Positions 45,517-57,452 of a stretch of DNA of 64,000 bases are shown in pieces. Location of the stretch: assembly GCF_032854445.1 (NCBI RefSeq), contig NC_088307.1:14074001-14138000 (forward strand), given 5' to 3'. The notes beneath the pieces were generated by a model. That model saw nothing but the letters and a program-made list of their open reading frames with translations, was not told where the DNA came from and did not search any database. The first letter of the stretch is position 1, and every line of letters starts with the position of its first letter. The DNA comes from Liolophura sinensis (taxonomy: Eukaryota > Mollusca > Polyplacophora > Chitonida > Chitonidae). The position numbers and the translations under genes are program-made.

Positions 45517-48214
45517 AGTTACCCAGATTTTTGCCACTGACTTATATGCTCATTTTGCCTAATTCTGAGAGTTCCATTGATAGTAGGTAAAAATGTGTTT
45601 TGAGCTTCATTTAGGAGATCTGTGTAGGATTATATCCTACTGGAAAATTGTAAGTTTCAGCCTAACAATGGATACATGTTGTAACATTAACGTGCCTCTG
45701 TACGTTTTTGGTGGAGATTTTCGAACAATTACTGTGTATGTGATACATTGAGTTCACACGCTGTAGTGTCATGACAACCACTGTATGAACTTCATATCGT
45801 GTTACTCTATTAACCCTTGGTGCAGAATGTTACATGTGAATACAACGTCACGTTCTAGTGCTCTAGTGGTTAACAATACCACAATAACAATCCCATCTTT
45901 AATAAGTAGCCTTCATTCACACAATACAATCGCAATTCACAATTTAAGTCTTCTTCCCAGACCGTATGTGCTTGATCTAGTGGTGTGAACTACAATTTTA
46001 CAACGGCGTATAGACTATACAACGGTGTATATATTATAACAGTGTATATATTACAACGGTGTATAAACTACAATCTATACCAGTGAGTTTGGCCTATCAG
46101 TGAGAGAGATCCATTAGTGAGTGTGGCCTGCCAGTTAGTGTGGCCTATCAGTGAGTGTGGCATATCACTGAGTGTGGCATATCAGTTAGTGAGACCCATC
46201 AGTTAGTGTGGCCTATCAGTGAGTGTGGCCTGTCATCACTTAAGGACAGACACATTGTGGTGAGACCGCATCAGGCATGTAGTCAAACAGTTATAGCTAC
46301 GTTGGCCTAGTGAACTGTACAGCTCGGGCGGATATATACGGCATACGGTACGGGCCAGGAACAAAGGAATGAACATACTGTAGTGATGTATATATATATA
46401 CAGCCTATACATATGTACGGCCTATCCTGTGTTTGGAAGAAGTCTTGTTAAGTATACTTGCACGTGTATAAAGTAAAGAAGGTAACAGAGCGTTCGGAGT
46501 GAAAGCTTACCTGTGTCGATGAAGATCGGTGGAGCGCAGGTAAGTTCTGAGAAACGCTAATTAACGGATTGGTGTACACATTACTTTTATCTGTAGAATA
46601 TACATGCATATGACGGAGTAAAGGACGTCCCACTAACGCTATGTGTACACTTTAATTATAGACTCACATCATAGTGAGACGACGGCTCAGGAGTTAGATC
46701 CAGCTTCACTCGGATGCTTTTTCAATCACATCTCCGCTAAGCCGCTGAGAGCTAATTAATTTGACCCAGATAGGAAAAGAGTTAGAAAACTGCCATTTGA
46801 GGACTTAATGGACGAAAAATGATAGGAAGTTAAGGTACTCATTACTCAGCGCATGACCCGTGTATAGGTCACATACACCCTCACAAGACGAAGTAGCGTA
46901 AGTCGAACTAAATATAAAGGTAGCTGAAAAAGATCAAAAATTGATTGTCCCGTTTTATGGCCTGCGTTAAATTGCATTTGATTTTTTTTATTGCGGATGG
47001 AAAACAATAAAACTTCTGTCTAAACATGAATGATCAAAATAACTGAGATTCCGATGTGTCTGCTTCTGTCTGATCAAGCTCTACAAGATGTCAAAAATCA
47101 TCTGACAAACGCTTTTACTTATTATACCAGTCTTCGGGTATTTGTTATATATGTGACACATGTACGCCTATATGTACTGCCTTAGTTCGAACATAATACG
47201 GACTACCGTCTTTTAACATGTCGGATATGCTTTCAATGTTAAGGAAGAGGTAATACAATTGCCATGCTTAAACGATTCTTGAAAATAAACTCTATAACGA
47301 TGTTTTTGTAAAGGTGAATTAGGGCAAAAATTGTTTTTTTTTTAATTTTTATTTTGAGGCATAATTTATATGTCTTAATAACAGCTATGAACTTATGCAT
47401 AGTTTAGTGTCAGTGATGACAAATTTTCGGAGATGACTTCATCGATGAGTTTACAGAAAACGCTGGACGAGGTTAGTACGCCCTCCACTTATATTTAGTC
47501 CCCCCCCCCCCCCCCCCCCGCTTAAAAATGAAAGAGTTGTTTCGACAGCTATCAACTGTAACGTTGCGAATACGCCTTACTTTATTTCGGGTACTGTACA
47601 GTAAGACTGTGAGAAAAGCAGTTTGTAACAAGCTTTTTAGAAGGTGTTTTTCACCGATATAATACCTTTCAGTGAATGTTGTATGTTTACATCTCGTTTG
47701 AGGTTTCACATTAATATACACTGTTCACTTTAACCGCATTTACTGGATAACTACTCTCTGTGTTGTTAGGAATGTTATGACAGGCACGAAATATGGAAAC
47801 GCTCCAGTAAGTAAGTTTGTGGCGTAAGTACGAGTGACTTAATCAGAACTTTCAAAACGGATATCTTATTTTTTTTCTCCTAAAGCACGCTCAAACTCAT
47901 GAGCGACCACGTATGATCCCAGACCTGCCGGAACCTTTTGGCTCCCTGGACCCTCATCAACTGATTGGCTGGCCAATTGCATCCTACTACCATTAACTGT
48001 TTATAACAATCACGACGAAACTGTATAGATTTGAGACAAACGCTATCTCGATAACATCTATAGAATGGAGGAATCCGTTGTTATGGTAACATCCTTAGAA
48101 TAGGTAATAATGCTATCGTGATGACATACCCATAAAATGAAGAAATACAGCTACTAGATAGAAGAAATATGTAACTGATATTGGAATTCCCCGATAAAAT
48201 TTGCTTGGGAGTTT
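45517..48214. other. Non-coding stretch with two small degenerate arrays
   Basis: About 45990-46080 repeats TACAACGGTGTATA-type units; 46085-46240 repeats CCTATCAGTGAGTGTGG (17 bases, degenerate). A good donor sequence GCGCAG|GTAAGT occurs at 46539 after ATGAAGATCGGTGGA, but no partner exon was found. A C run lies at 47502-47519. Confidence 0.55.
46085..46240. repeat. 17-bp degenerate tandem repeat
   Basis: Roughly nine copies of CCTATCAGTGAGTGTGG with substitutions and indels (CATATCACTGAGTGTGG, CCCATCAGTTAGTGTGG). Confidence 0.8.
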
Positions 48215-49631
48215 AAACGAAGGTTCCAGGGTCAGTATAGCTCCATGTTTTATAACCACACAAAGACAGATAGAGGGAAGGTTCCAGGGTCAGTATAGTT
48301 CCATTTTTATAACCATACAAAGACAGATAGAGCGAAGGTTCCAGGGTCGGTATAGCTCCATGTTTTATAACCACACAAAGACAGATAGAGGGAAGGTTCC
48401 AGGGTCAGTATAGCTCCATGTTTTATAACCATACAAAGACAGATAGAGGGAAAGTTCCAGGGTCAGTATAGCTCCATACTTTATAACCATACAAAAACAG
48501 ATAGAGCGAAGGTTCCAGGAGTCAGTATAGCTCCATGCTTTATAACCATACAAAAACAGATAGAGCCAAGGTTCCAGGGTCAGTATAGTTCCATGTTTTA
48601 TAACCATACAAAGACAGATAGAGCGAAGGTTCCAGGAGTCAGTATAGTTCCATGTTTTATAACCATACAAAGACATATAGAGCGAAGGTTCCAGGAGTCA
48701 GTATAGTTCCATGTTTTATAACCATACAAAGACAGATAGAGGGAAGGTTCCAGGAGTCAGTATAGTTCCATGTTTTATAACCACACAAAGACAGATAGAG
48801 GGAAGGTTCCAGGGTCAGTATAGTTCCATGTTTTATAACCACACAAAGACAGATAGAGGGAATGTTCCAGAGTCAGTATAGTTCCATGTTTTATAACCAC
48901 ACAAAGACAGATAGAGGGAAGGTTCCAGGGTCAGTATAGCTCCATGTTTTATAACCACACAAAGACAGATAGAGGGAAGGTTCCAGGAGTCAGTATAGTT
49001 CCATGTTTTATAACCACACAAAGACAGATAGAGGGAAGGTTCCAGGGTCAGTATAGCTCCATGTTTTATAACCACACAAAGACAGATAGAGCGAAGGTTT
49101 CAGGGTCAGTATACAGTGTAGTTCCATGTTTTATAACCACACAAAGACAGATAGAAGGAAAGTTCCAGGGTCAGTATAGTTCCATGTTTTATAACCACAC
49201 AAAGACAGATAGAGGGAAGGTTCCAGGGTCAGTATAGATCCGTGTTTTATAACCACACAAAGACAGATAGAGGGAAGGTTCCAGGGTCAGTATAGCTCCA
49301 TGTTTTATAACCACACAAAGACAGATAGAGCGAAGGTTTCAGGGTCAGTATACAGTGTAGTTCCATGTTTTATAACCACACAAAGACAGATAGAGGGAAG
49401 GTTCCAGGGTCAGTATAGTTCCATGTTTTATAACCATACAAAGACAGATAGAGGGAAGGTTCCAGGAGTCAGTATAGTTCCATGTTTTATAACCACACAA
49501 AGACAGATAGAGGGAAGGTTCCAGGGTCAGTATAGCTCCATGTTTTATAACCACACAAAGACAGATAGAAGGAAGGTTCCAGGGTCAGTATACAGTGTAG
49601 TTCCATGTTTTATAACCACACAAAGACAGAT
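48215..49631. repeat. 58-bp minisatellite, about 24 copies
   Basis: Unit AAGGTTCCAGGGTCAGTATA, GTTCCATGTTTTATAACCAC, ACAAAGACAGATAGAGGG. Variants are CCAGGAGTC (one added base), ACCATAC for ACCACAC, and three copies with an extra CAGTATACAGTGTAG block. The last unit runs directly into a retrotransposon fragment at about 49632. Confidence 0.96.
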
Positions 49632-49890
49632 ACTGAGCGCTCTTCACGCTGATCTGTTTAAGTATAATATTATCCCAGATCGGGCCTGTAACTATTGTCC
49701 ATGTCCTAACGAAACAGCGTATCATCTCCTAATAGAGTGCCCACACATTGCCCCTCCTGGGAAGCATATGCTTGTAGACATAGCAAAAATCATGTGTCCA
49801 GGAATTCACCAATCCTTACTGTTGGCTGATTCACTGATTTCACTCATCCGTTGGGTTGTGCCTTATGCCTTGTGCCTTGTGTGCCTTTGA
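49632..49890 (+). pseudogene. 3' coding tail of a non-LTR retrotransposon
   Basis: Reads LSALHADLFKYNIIPDRACN, then YCPCPNETAYHLLIECPH, then a C-terminal stretch ending at TGA 49888-49890. The pattern R.C..C...E...H.L.EC is the conserved Cys-His motif found after the reverse transcriptase/RNase H region in many LINE ORF2 proteins. Everything upstream (endonuclease, RT) is missing, replaced by the 58-bp array in the same open frame. So it is a fragment, not a gene. Confidence 0.7.
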
Positions 49891-50130
49891 CAGACGTATG
49901 CTTATAGCATGCAACCTAATATATTACAGATATCTGTCAGTTCATTTTGCAACAGAGGTCTGTTAAAAGTCATCGCATTTTGGTGTTCCGCGTGTCACGT
50001 GTGAAAATCCCTCGTAGTCGATGACTTCACGAACATCTCCAAGTGTAATAGTAATGGCGTAAAATATTTCACTGTGTTTTGACACTCAATGGTCGCGTCC
50101 ACGCCCACATACATTCAAAAAACCAGTTTG
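49891..50130. other. Short non-coding stretch
   Basis: Sequence following the LINE tail; no poly(A) or simple tail is visible directly after the stop. Confidence 0.5.
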
Positions 50131-50357
50131 TCAATTTTAACTGAAAATCTGTTGTGTGAGTGATGCTAGGATATATTCTGTTCTTGCAGCAGATTGATCT
50201 GTTAAATATGATACACATATTCTATTAATTTAACATGAAGATTCTGTTAAGCTAACAGGATGTTCTGTTGAATTTGACAGAATATTGTGCTAAAATAACA
50301 GAATAGGTTATAGCATCACTCAAACAACAGACTTTCTATTAAAATGAACAGAATAAT
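50131..50357. mobile_element. MITE family C, complete copy with about 60-bp inverted arms
   Basis: Left end TTTTAACTGAAAATCTGTTG and GTGTGAGTGATGCT; right end reverse-complemented ATTTTAATAGAAAGTCTGTT and GTTTGAGTGATGCT. The interior is full of ATTCTGTT/AACAGAAT words. Length about 227 bases. Confidence 0.85.
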
Positions 50358-51892
50358 TTTTTCGGTGTAAAGGTATTTTTAAATTCGCTAACCGCTCACT
50401 GTTGGGCTTTAAAAAGGCGAAGAATTCTTTTGGCCAGTGTGAACAGAAGCCTCATATTTTTCATGGGAACAGTGTTCAGTATTCTGATCCAGTTTCTTGG
50501 CGTTACACAAACAACAATTTACGTCAAACACCGATGACATTTCACGATTTGAAAGGTGATAGCCTTACACAAACTATGTCAGGCCAACACATGACGTGTC
50601 TCGCTTGAAAGCATTGCGTTTTGCTACTTAACAACCTTCTTAGCGACAACACGGCGTAAGGTATGTGTAAGTCAGTACAAGAATGTTCTAGAACAGAAGC
50701 TGGGCGTGTAAGGTAAGTTATTTGCAAATACATAACTCTGATTCAACTACTACTACCACGAGTAACAATGTGAAACGTTTCCTAATTACGAAACAATGTT
50801 CCAGATATGGGTGTCTAGCGGCAGTTTTTACAGTCATCAAGGTGAATGAACCAGGTAATTATTTTAGGTCGAAAGGGTAGTCTGAGACTTAGGAGTTTTT
50901 CACGTCGAAATAAAAATTGCCTAAAATTTTTCAGAACTCACAGACAGAACCCCGTTCCACAAGTACATTGCCTTGCCAACTTCACTGGTGCATGTACCAT
51001 ATTTGTAAAATCATCCACTTTCTGTTTACTTCCGGATAACCGCCATTTTGAAGAAATCACATTTTGCCATGGAGTCTGCACCAAACTGTAACCAGTGATC
51101 TGGCATTTTATAGAACAAATTTGAGTTCCCTATGTTTCCTGTGTGTTTGTCTAGTGATATAGACATAACAGTATGAGCTCATGCATCTGAACCAGGGCCT
51201 CATTATGCTTATTGCCATATAATATCTTTGCGTGTAGCTTTAGGCTGATCCATGCCTCAAATCGAATGACGCCAAGGCATTAGTCAATATTTTGGGACGA
51301 TTCTTCACAGAAAAAGCACCATGATGCAAACTGCATAATTGATATATGGAAATGATCACATACATATGTAATATAACTACTTCTGTATTTCGAAATGTAT
51401 TTCTAGTTTCAAGTATCTAGTGTGAAATATTTTTAGAAATATATATTTTTCTAAAACTGGATAGTATCGTACCGTAAGTCAAAAGCATGTACAACATTGA
51501 TATAGCTGAAATACTGGCAATGTAACGTTAAACCCCGGTCGTTCATTTATTACAAATATATGAGAAACTGTATAACGAGAGAACTCAATGTTATGAAATG
51601 TTGCGAATTTCGAGAAAGATCAGAATACGCCATACATCTCATCCGAGAATAGATTCCTTGAGCCTGAGGCTTCTTAGCCTTACAGAATATAACGACCTCT
51701 CCTTTGTGTGTTCTAATTACAATATACAAAAATGAAGTAGGCTTTGGATAAATGTTACACGAGTCTACGCTGCATTTACAGTATTTCACGTGAAAATAGT
51801 CTTAAAGGAACAAAGAAATTGTCGTTGTGCTGAATAACATGACTACATCATTCTGCTTTTTTATATTAAGTACTGAATTTAAAAACAGATGC
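50358..51892. other. Non-coding stretch, no gene seen
   Basis: Open frames at 50402-50608 and 50846-51091 have no domain I recognise and no matched splice sites. Confidence 0.5.
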
Positions 51893-52030
51893 GTGCGTGG
51901 GAAGGTCTGCAGCAACCTGCGGGTGATCGTGGATTTCCCCAGGGGTCTACCAGGTTTCTTCCCACTATAATGCTGGCGTATAAGTGAAATATTCTTGGGT
52001 ACGGCGTTAATCACCAATCAAATAAATAAA
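51893..52030 (+). mobile_element. SINE family 1 copy, 5'-truncated
   Basis: GCGTGGGAAGGTCTGCAGCA, CATAATGC-like box (CTATAATGCTGGCGTATAAG), GTACGGCGTTAATCACCAAT, tail AAATAAATAAAGAAAGAAAG. Confidence 0.88.
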
Positions 52031-52679
52031 GAAAGAAAGAAATCAAACTGGTTGTTGTAGCCTTTAGGTATGCAGACAGATTTTTTTGTAGTCTGCTAAT
52101 ATGTATACGTCGTAAAACTCCAGTCAAATTAATAAATAACTACCTGTTATTATTACAAGAAGTAAATAAATATCCTAAGCTCAGGTCTATACTCGGCAAA
52201 TGTTATCGTGAATTTAGACGAATGGTTACATTATTTTAAAATGATCTAGCTGGTTTTGTATAAGGCTGTATGGGATCAGGCCTGTAAACATGGCCGTAGG
52301 CTATATGAATGAGGTGACTTTATTTTGGGTTGCTCTTATTAGGTCTCTATTAGGATGCTCTCTGACTGTTGTGTCTCAGCGTATAGACTTCATTTGACAC
52401 AATTATCAGCAAGCGAACCGGTTTGGAAAAAAGGCAACATATAGGGTCTGATGTTAGTTACATATGTTAGCTGTTCAACACACAATGAAAAAACTAACAC
52501 TTCAATAAAACTTCTATATCTGTACATTCTTCAGGTGTCTGACCTTTATATATACTGTAAAATAGTCTGAAATGGCTGTTTTATTTACTTTACTATCTGG
52601 GACATGAAGAATATATGAACAGCAAAAGTAATGTTGATGTCGACGTATGCCTCAGTTTTTTTTATAATGATCATTAGAA
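52031..52679. other. Non-coding stretch
   Basis: Contains CGTCGTAAAACTCCAGTCAA near 52107, another isolated SINE-tail scrap; nothing else supported. Confidence 0.5.
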
Positions 52680-52925
52680 TGAATGAATGCTTTTGATTTA
52701 ACGCCGTACTTAACAATTTTACAGTTATATGACGACGACGAGTCATTAATGTGTGAAAATATATTGTGTCTCGTTGTGGCAGGGCGAGTCCATGTCGCCA
52801 AAGCTCTTCCGCCACTGAAGGATCATGCCGAAGACACAGGTATGAAACCCCGCCCAGTCACATTCTACTGACAACGGGCCAACTATTCATGTTTTCTTGC
52901 TCTGCCCTCTCAGTGCAGAAAATCA
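52680..52925 (-). mobile_element. SINE family 2 copy, inverted
   Basis: On the minus strand ends in AAATTGTTAAGTACGGCGTT then AAATCAAAAGCATTCATTCA; includes GAGTCATATAAC-type and CTGACTGGGCGGGG boxes. Confirms family 2 uses the same core tail as family 1 with a different 3' simple repeat (CATT). Confidence 0.75.
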
Positions 52926-53094
52926 GTCTAGATTTTTCAAAGCAAAATAGACATCACAGTAAAGTATGAATTAATTCTACGATCGCCAAATATGTAATTA
53001 AATTCAGTTGACATAAAAGGGTGCTATTTATACACCAACTTGTAAAGGGCACATCAGGTTTTTCTGTATACAATTTTTTTTGTTTTAGTACATA
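52926..53094. other. Short non-coding stretch
   Basis: AT-rich, no feature. Confidence 0.5.
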
Positions 53095-53306
53095 AACGTT
53101 TCCTCCCACTATAATGTCAGCTGCCGTCATGAATAGTGGGGCCTCCTCTCTGGTCGTATGGGTGGGATGGTCTGCCAGCAGCCTTCAGAAGATCGTGAGT
53201 TTCCCCCGGGCTCTGTGCGATTTCCTCTAACCGTAATTCTGGTCGCCGTCGTATAAGTGAAATATTCTTGCATATGACTTAAAACAATAATTAAATAAAT
53301 ACAGTG

Positions 53307-53330
<24 letters not shown>
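53095..53330 (+). mobile_element. SINE family 1 copies, overlapping fragments, with long AATA tail
   Basis: Two adjoining pieces: TTTCCTCCCACTATAATGTC at 53098, then a second body from CTCCTCTCTGGTCGTATGGG to GTCGTCGTATAAGTGAAAT-type end and (AAAT)n at 53293-53338. A similar (AAAT)n occurs at 53386-53405. Confidence 0.82.
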
Positions 53331-53337
<7 letters not shown>

Positions 53338-53405
53338 AAGTGAAAATTATTGAGTAAGTTTGCGGTGTAAGACACTAATACCATAAATAAATAAATAAAT
53401 AAATA

Positions 53406-54256
53406 AGCTAGATTTTTGTGTTGAGATCCTTGTATTATGTCTGTGTGATACTATACGGTTGTGGGTTTTAAAATCCATGGCAAATATGTGTAATATAAAT
53501 AGCAATATATGGATGTCCAAGACACATGGGCGCAATACACGGTTCGTATACGTTCAGTGTACAGACATCACTGACAACCACTCTTAATGTTTGATCTGCA
53601 GCTGTAAGCCATGCTCAGCTGCAGGGTTATCTGTTTGTTTTAAGTTTATGACACGACCATATTAAATGGTGTTTACACACGCACGCACACACCACACGCC
53701 GACTCCAGCGTGGGAAGCTTGACAATCAAGATTTAAAAGTGGTAGGGTAGAGTGGGGTTGGGGGTGAGGGCGTTCGAAAAAAAAAAAGATTATATTCACC
53801 GTAAAGAGTGATTGAAAGAATAGCCAGTAATAACTGTTTTAGTGCGCATGACCTGTATGGAACCAACAAACCCACTTAGAGACAAGGTTTCAGTATCAGT
53901 ATCCTGAAGAAAATGAATATTATAAAATTTTCAATTATCAAAAGGCTACACCGAAGACTTTAGGAAAAGAGAAGAAAAACCCGTCTACTTCGTATTCTAA
54001 TCACAGTTTTGAACTTTCGTTCTTCAGGGTTAATGAGCCTTAGCTGTGCCAAATCATTATTATATACAATATGACCTATGTTCACGTGACATTAGTGGTC
54101 GCGTGGTGACAACACTTACAGCGCATGTGCCACCCTCTGCGCTCGCCGCACATCACTGCCACCACTGAGCAAGCTTGACGTTTGGAACCTTTACGACGCA
54201 CGTGGGCTTGCTTAAGCATAGGGCCACAGACCCCCATTAATTTTCCATAAGAGACA
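53406..54256. other. Non-coding stretch
   Basis: Mixed composition; locally GC-rich at 54110-54220 (GCGCTCGCCGCACATC). This could be a promoter-proximal region of the candidate exon at 54257, but evidence is thin. Confidence 0.4.
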
Positions 54257-54548
54257 ATGTTAACGTCTAGCGGCCTTGCAGCCTTATCACTACCTCACAC
54301 CTTGTGTCCTCTCATCCAGAATTTCAAACTTTCATCAATAAAGTTCATACCTCCTCAAAGTTTAGACAGTTTCCAGCATTTTAATACCAAGCATGCAGCT
54401 GTACACCAAAAATGGCCGCCTGGGAGCAAAAAAGAACTTTATGCCCTAAAATACACAGAAGTTGTAATAGGGGTTTTTGTCTATATCGTCACCACCAGTG
54501 TCCTCGCGCGGTTCTATAATAAGCATTCATTAATAAAATCGTTTCAGG
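54257..54548 (+). CDS. Possible exon, low support
   Basis: Open from ATG 54257 for about 97 codons to a donor-like TTTCAG|GTGAGC at 54548/54549. The second half is hydrophobic, EVVIGVFVYIVTTSVLARFY, like a membrane segment. I do not recognise a family and found no convincing next exon; an overlapping frame begins ATGGCCGCCTGG at 54412. Treat as a guess. Confidence 0.15.
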
Positions 54549-54559
54549 TGAGCGCTTAA

Positions 54560-55149
54560 ATCATGTTGCGCACACTTTAAATAAAGACAATACATGTTCA
54601 TCAAATATTAATAGAAACAAAAAGGTTGAGAGAGTTTTATTTAGCTTCTGAAATCACTTTCTGCCCGATCTCCGTGATTCATTAAGCTTGATCTTCAAGA
54701 TTTTTGTATAAAATTTCCAAATTATGGCAGTGGTGTAAAGCAATGAGGATAAAGCCTCTTCAAACCCCAATAATGAATTATGATAAAGCTCTATAAAATG
54801 AATCTACTACAATTTATTCCCTTGAGCAATTTCTTTGTCTCCGTTTATTTTCGTTTTTATAAAAAACATATTTCCCTTATTTTATCTCTCTGCGCTGACC
54901 ACCCAAACGAAACAGCAACAGGTGCCATTTTTTTTTCAATCTTTGGTATGACCGGATCCGGGTTTGATCCTAGCTCTCCCGACCTCGAGGTGACCGGTCT
55001 AACTATAAGACTACCAAAGCAGTCAGCCTATTTTAAACGCAGGCTATTACGGAAGCCAGTTACTGCCAAACATAGAAGTATTCCTCAAAACTAATCCCGT
55101 GATTACGAGATTCTTTCAAGTTTGTATTACGAATGAGCTTTCTTGTATA
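54560..55149. other. Non-coding stretch with tRNA-like scrap
   Basis: Around 54950-55030 the sequence CCGGGTTTGATCCTAGCTCT resembles a B box from a decayed SINE head. No functional tRNA. Confidence 0.5.
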
Positions 55150-55245
55150 TGTACATACTCTAGAATATTTCACTCATACGACCGCAGACAATATTCTTGT
55201 GGAAGGAAACTGGACACAGCCCGGGGGAAAACCCGTAACCATTAT
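55150..55245 (-). mobile_element. SINE family 1 remnant, strongly degraded
   Basis: On + strand: CTAGAATATTTCACTCATAC, GGAAACTGGACACAGCCCGG and GGGGGAAAACCCGTAACCAT. Confidence 0.7.
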
Positions 55246-55960
55246 CAGATACACAAACCAATGTTGTAGTGTATTTTTACCACAAAACATAGTAGTGTTT
55301 CGATGGCAGGGGAATCGTCACATTCATACTCACTGCCCAAGACCGGGTTCGAACCCGCATCTCGCTCGTCTCGTTGTCAGGATTCGCAAAATGGATTACT
55401 AAAAACATTACTAACATATTTATCATTTACATTTGTCACTATGTATAGGCTTGCATCATCCAGATATACAGATTTTGCGATTATGCCCCCCAAAAGCCCG
55501 CTGATTTGGACACGCAAGTGTACATCGATATCCTCGGATCCAAGGTAGGGTGCATTTGTTAAAAGCTAGACGTGTTTTATGACACCTTGTATTTTAAATG
55601 CCAGTTGATAATACGGCACAAGCTGTAAGCAAATGCGCAGTCCACGCCTATCCTGAAGTATGGTGCAATCGCAGTAAGGCGGGTATCATTTCGTTTTATT
55701 TTTCCCGTGTTTTATATGAGGAAGTTATATAAATATACATATATATACATATACATTCCCAATACAATGTAACAGAAGTATGTAATATATGGTATATGGA
55801 GTATTGCCGGCATGAACATAAGTATGTGTGTATGTTCGTTGGGGTTCAACGTCGTACTATTTTTCAGTCATGAAGTGTGTATATATAGTGTCTTCTTGTG
55901 GCAAGGGTCCGCTTCGGGAGCGGTAGATTTAAGGTCAATCCTGGGTGGAGTAACACCTAA
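55246..55960. other. Non-coding stretch
   Basis: Holds ACCGGGTTCGAACCCGCATC near 55342, a B-box palindrome typical of SINE or other repeat debris, and (TA)-rich sequence at 55730-55760. Confidence 0.5.
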
Positions 55961-55967
55961 GATCTTC

Positions 55968-56280
55968 CCAGCATCTGGTGTCGCGATCATGTGCCACGTA
56001 TTTCCCAGCACCTGGTGTCCCGATCATGTGCCACGTATTTCCCAGCACCTGGTGTCGAAATCATGTGCTACCAGCCTGCATACCTCATCATCTGTTGTCC
56101 CGATCATGCGCCACCTATTTCCCAGCATCTGATGTCACCATCATGTGCCACCTATTTCTCAGCCTCTGGTGTCCCGATCATGTGCCTCGTATTTCTCAGC
56201 ATCTGGTGTCACCAACATGTGCCTCGTATTTCTCAGCATCTGGTGTCACCATCATGTGCCACCTATGCCTCATCATCTGG
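55968..56280. repeat. 37-bp tandem repeat, about 8 copies
   Basis: Unit CAGCATCTGGTGTCACCATC then ATGTGCCACCTATTTCT. Sub-variants: CCCGATCATGTGCC and ACCAACATGTGCC. Frames of 104-119 codons here are array-derived. Confidence 0.93.
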
Positions 56281-56997
56281 GAGGCCCGTTGATCAAAACT
56301 GTTATAAGACTTCATACCGGATTTACCTTTATGCCAAGTCTTCAATTTAGCACCGGTACTTAACCCAAATATAACTGCGTAACAGTATATCAAATATGAA
56401 CTAAATCTGACTAAGTCTTGGGGTGGGAGATAAAGGGCCACACACAAACCTGAGCCCCATCGTATAAATGAACTAATTTAGAATACAGCACACAAAGAAA
56501 TCGTGTTAAATCACTAAATCAGGAAGCCATATCAAGCTTCTTAATTAAGGTTATTTTAGTAAAACTTAAAAGAAAAGAAAATAAAATAAAAGCCTCACAG
56601 CCTACAAATGCACGGAATGGAAGCAATAACCAAGCCATTTATATGCAATGAAATGTAAAAATAAATTTTGAGAAATAAATGGACTATATTTAACCGACTT
56701 TGATAAAAATAAAAACCTGTTTTTAGGTAAGGGAAAAATCATGAAAATACTATACATCTGCTTGCTAAAAAAAAAGAAAGACCTGTCGATATTTTGATAG
56801 AAAGTGAAATACTTGATTAAAATCAGTACAAACAGTTAACTGAGAAGGAGAATAACAACAGATAATCCACTTCAAAGATTACAAGCAAATCTCACTCTTT
56901 TAATCTCCAGTATACCCTATATTCATAAAGGGTATACCATCGAGCCTACCCTGTGAAGAATTCCTTCCAGACAATTTTACAAGTGCGCCCTATCAGT
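56281..56997. other. Non-coding stretch, nothing recognised
   Basis: Very AT-rich, poly-A tracts; a short direct/inverted pair TATACCCTATATTCATAAAG-GGTATACC lies near 56911-56938. Confidence 0.5.
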
Positions 56998-57452
56998 ACT
57001 AAACAATGCCGCAAAACCTGAGTGTAGGGTCCATATACCGTACCAAGCATTGCCGAAAAGCCTGTGTGTAGGGTCCACATACCGTACCAAGCATTGCCGC
57101 AAAGCCTGAGTGTAGAATCCATATACTGTATCAGGCAATGCCCCATAGCCTGAGTTTAGGGTCCATATACCGTATCAAGCAAAGCCGCAAAGCCTTAGTG
57201 TAGGGTCCATGTACCGTATCAGGCAATGTCCCAAAGCCTGAGTGTAGGGTCCATATACCGTATAAAGCAATGCCGAAAGCCTGAGTGTATGGTCCATATA
57301 CCGTATCCGGCAATGCCACAAAGCCTGAGTGTAGGGTCCATATACCGTACAAGGCAATGCCCCTTAGCGTGTGTGTAGGGTCCATGTACCGTATCAGGCA
57401 ATGCCACAAAGCCTGAGTGTAGGGTCCATATACCGTATCAAGCAAAGCCCTA
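56998..57452. repeat. 44-bp tandem repeat, about 10 copies
   Basis: Unit CAATGCCGCAAAGCCTGAGT, GTAGGGTCCATATACCGTAT, CAAG. Substitutions (CACAAAG, CCCATAG, CGAAAG) are scattered among copies. Confidence 0.95.

Noticed and set aside
46500-46545. First exon ending at GCGCAG|GTAAGT
   Set aside because: A consensus donor alone is not enough; no phase-compatible partner exon or coding character was found.
48201-49300. ORFs on both strands through the 58-bp array
   Set aside because: Array translation; only the last 86 codons of the 49300-49890 frame, outside the array, resemble a real protein family.
55330-55365. tRNA T-arm (GGTTCGAACCC)
   Set aside because: No A box or acceptor stem at the right distance; likely repeat debris.
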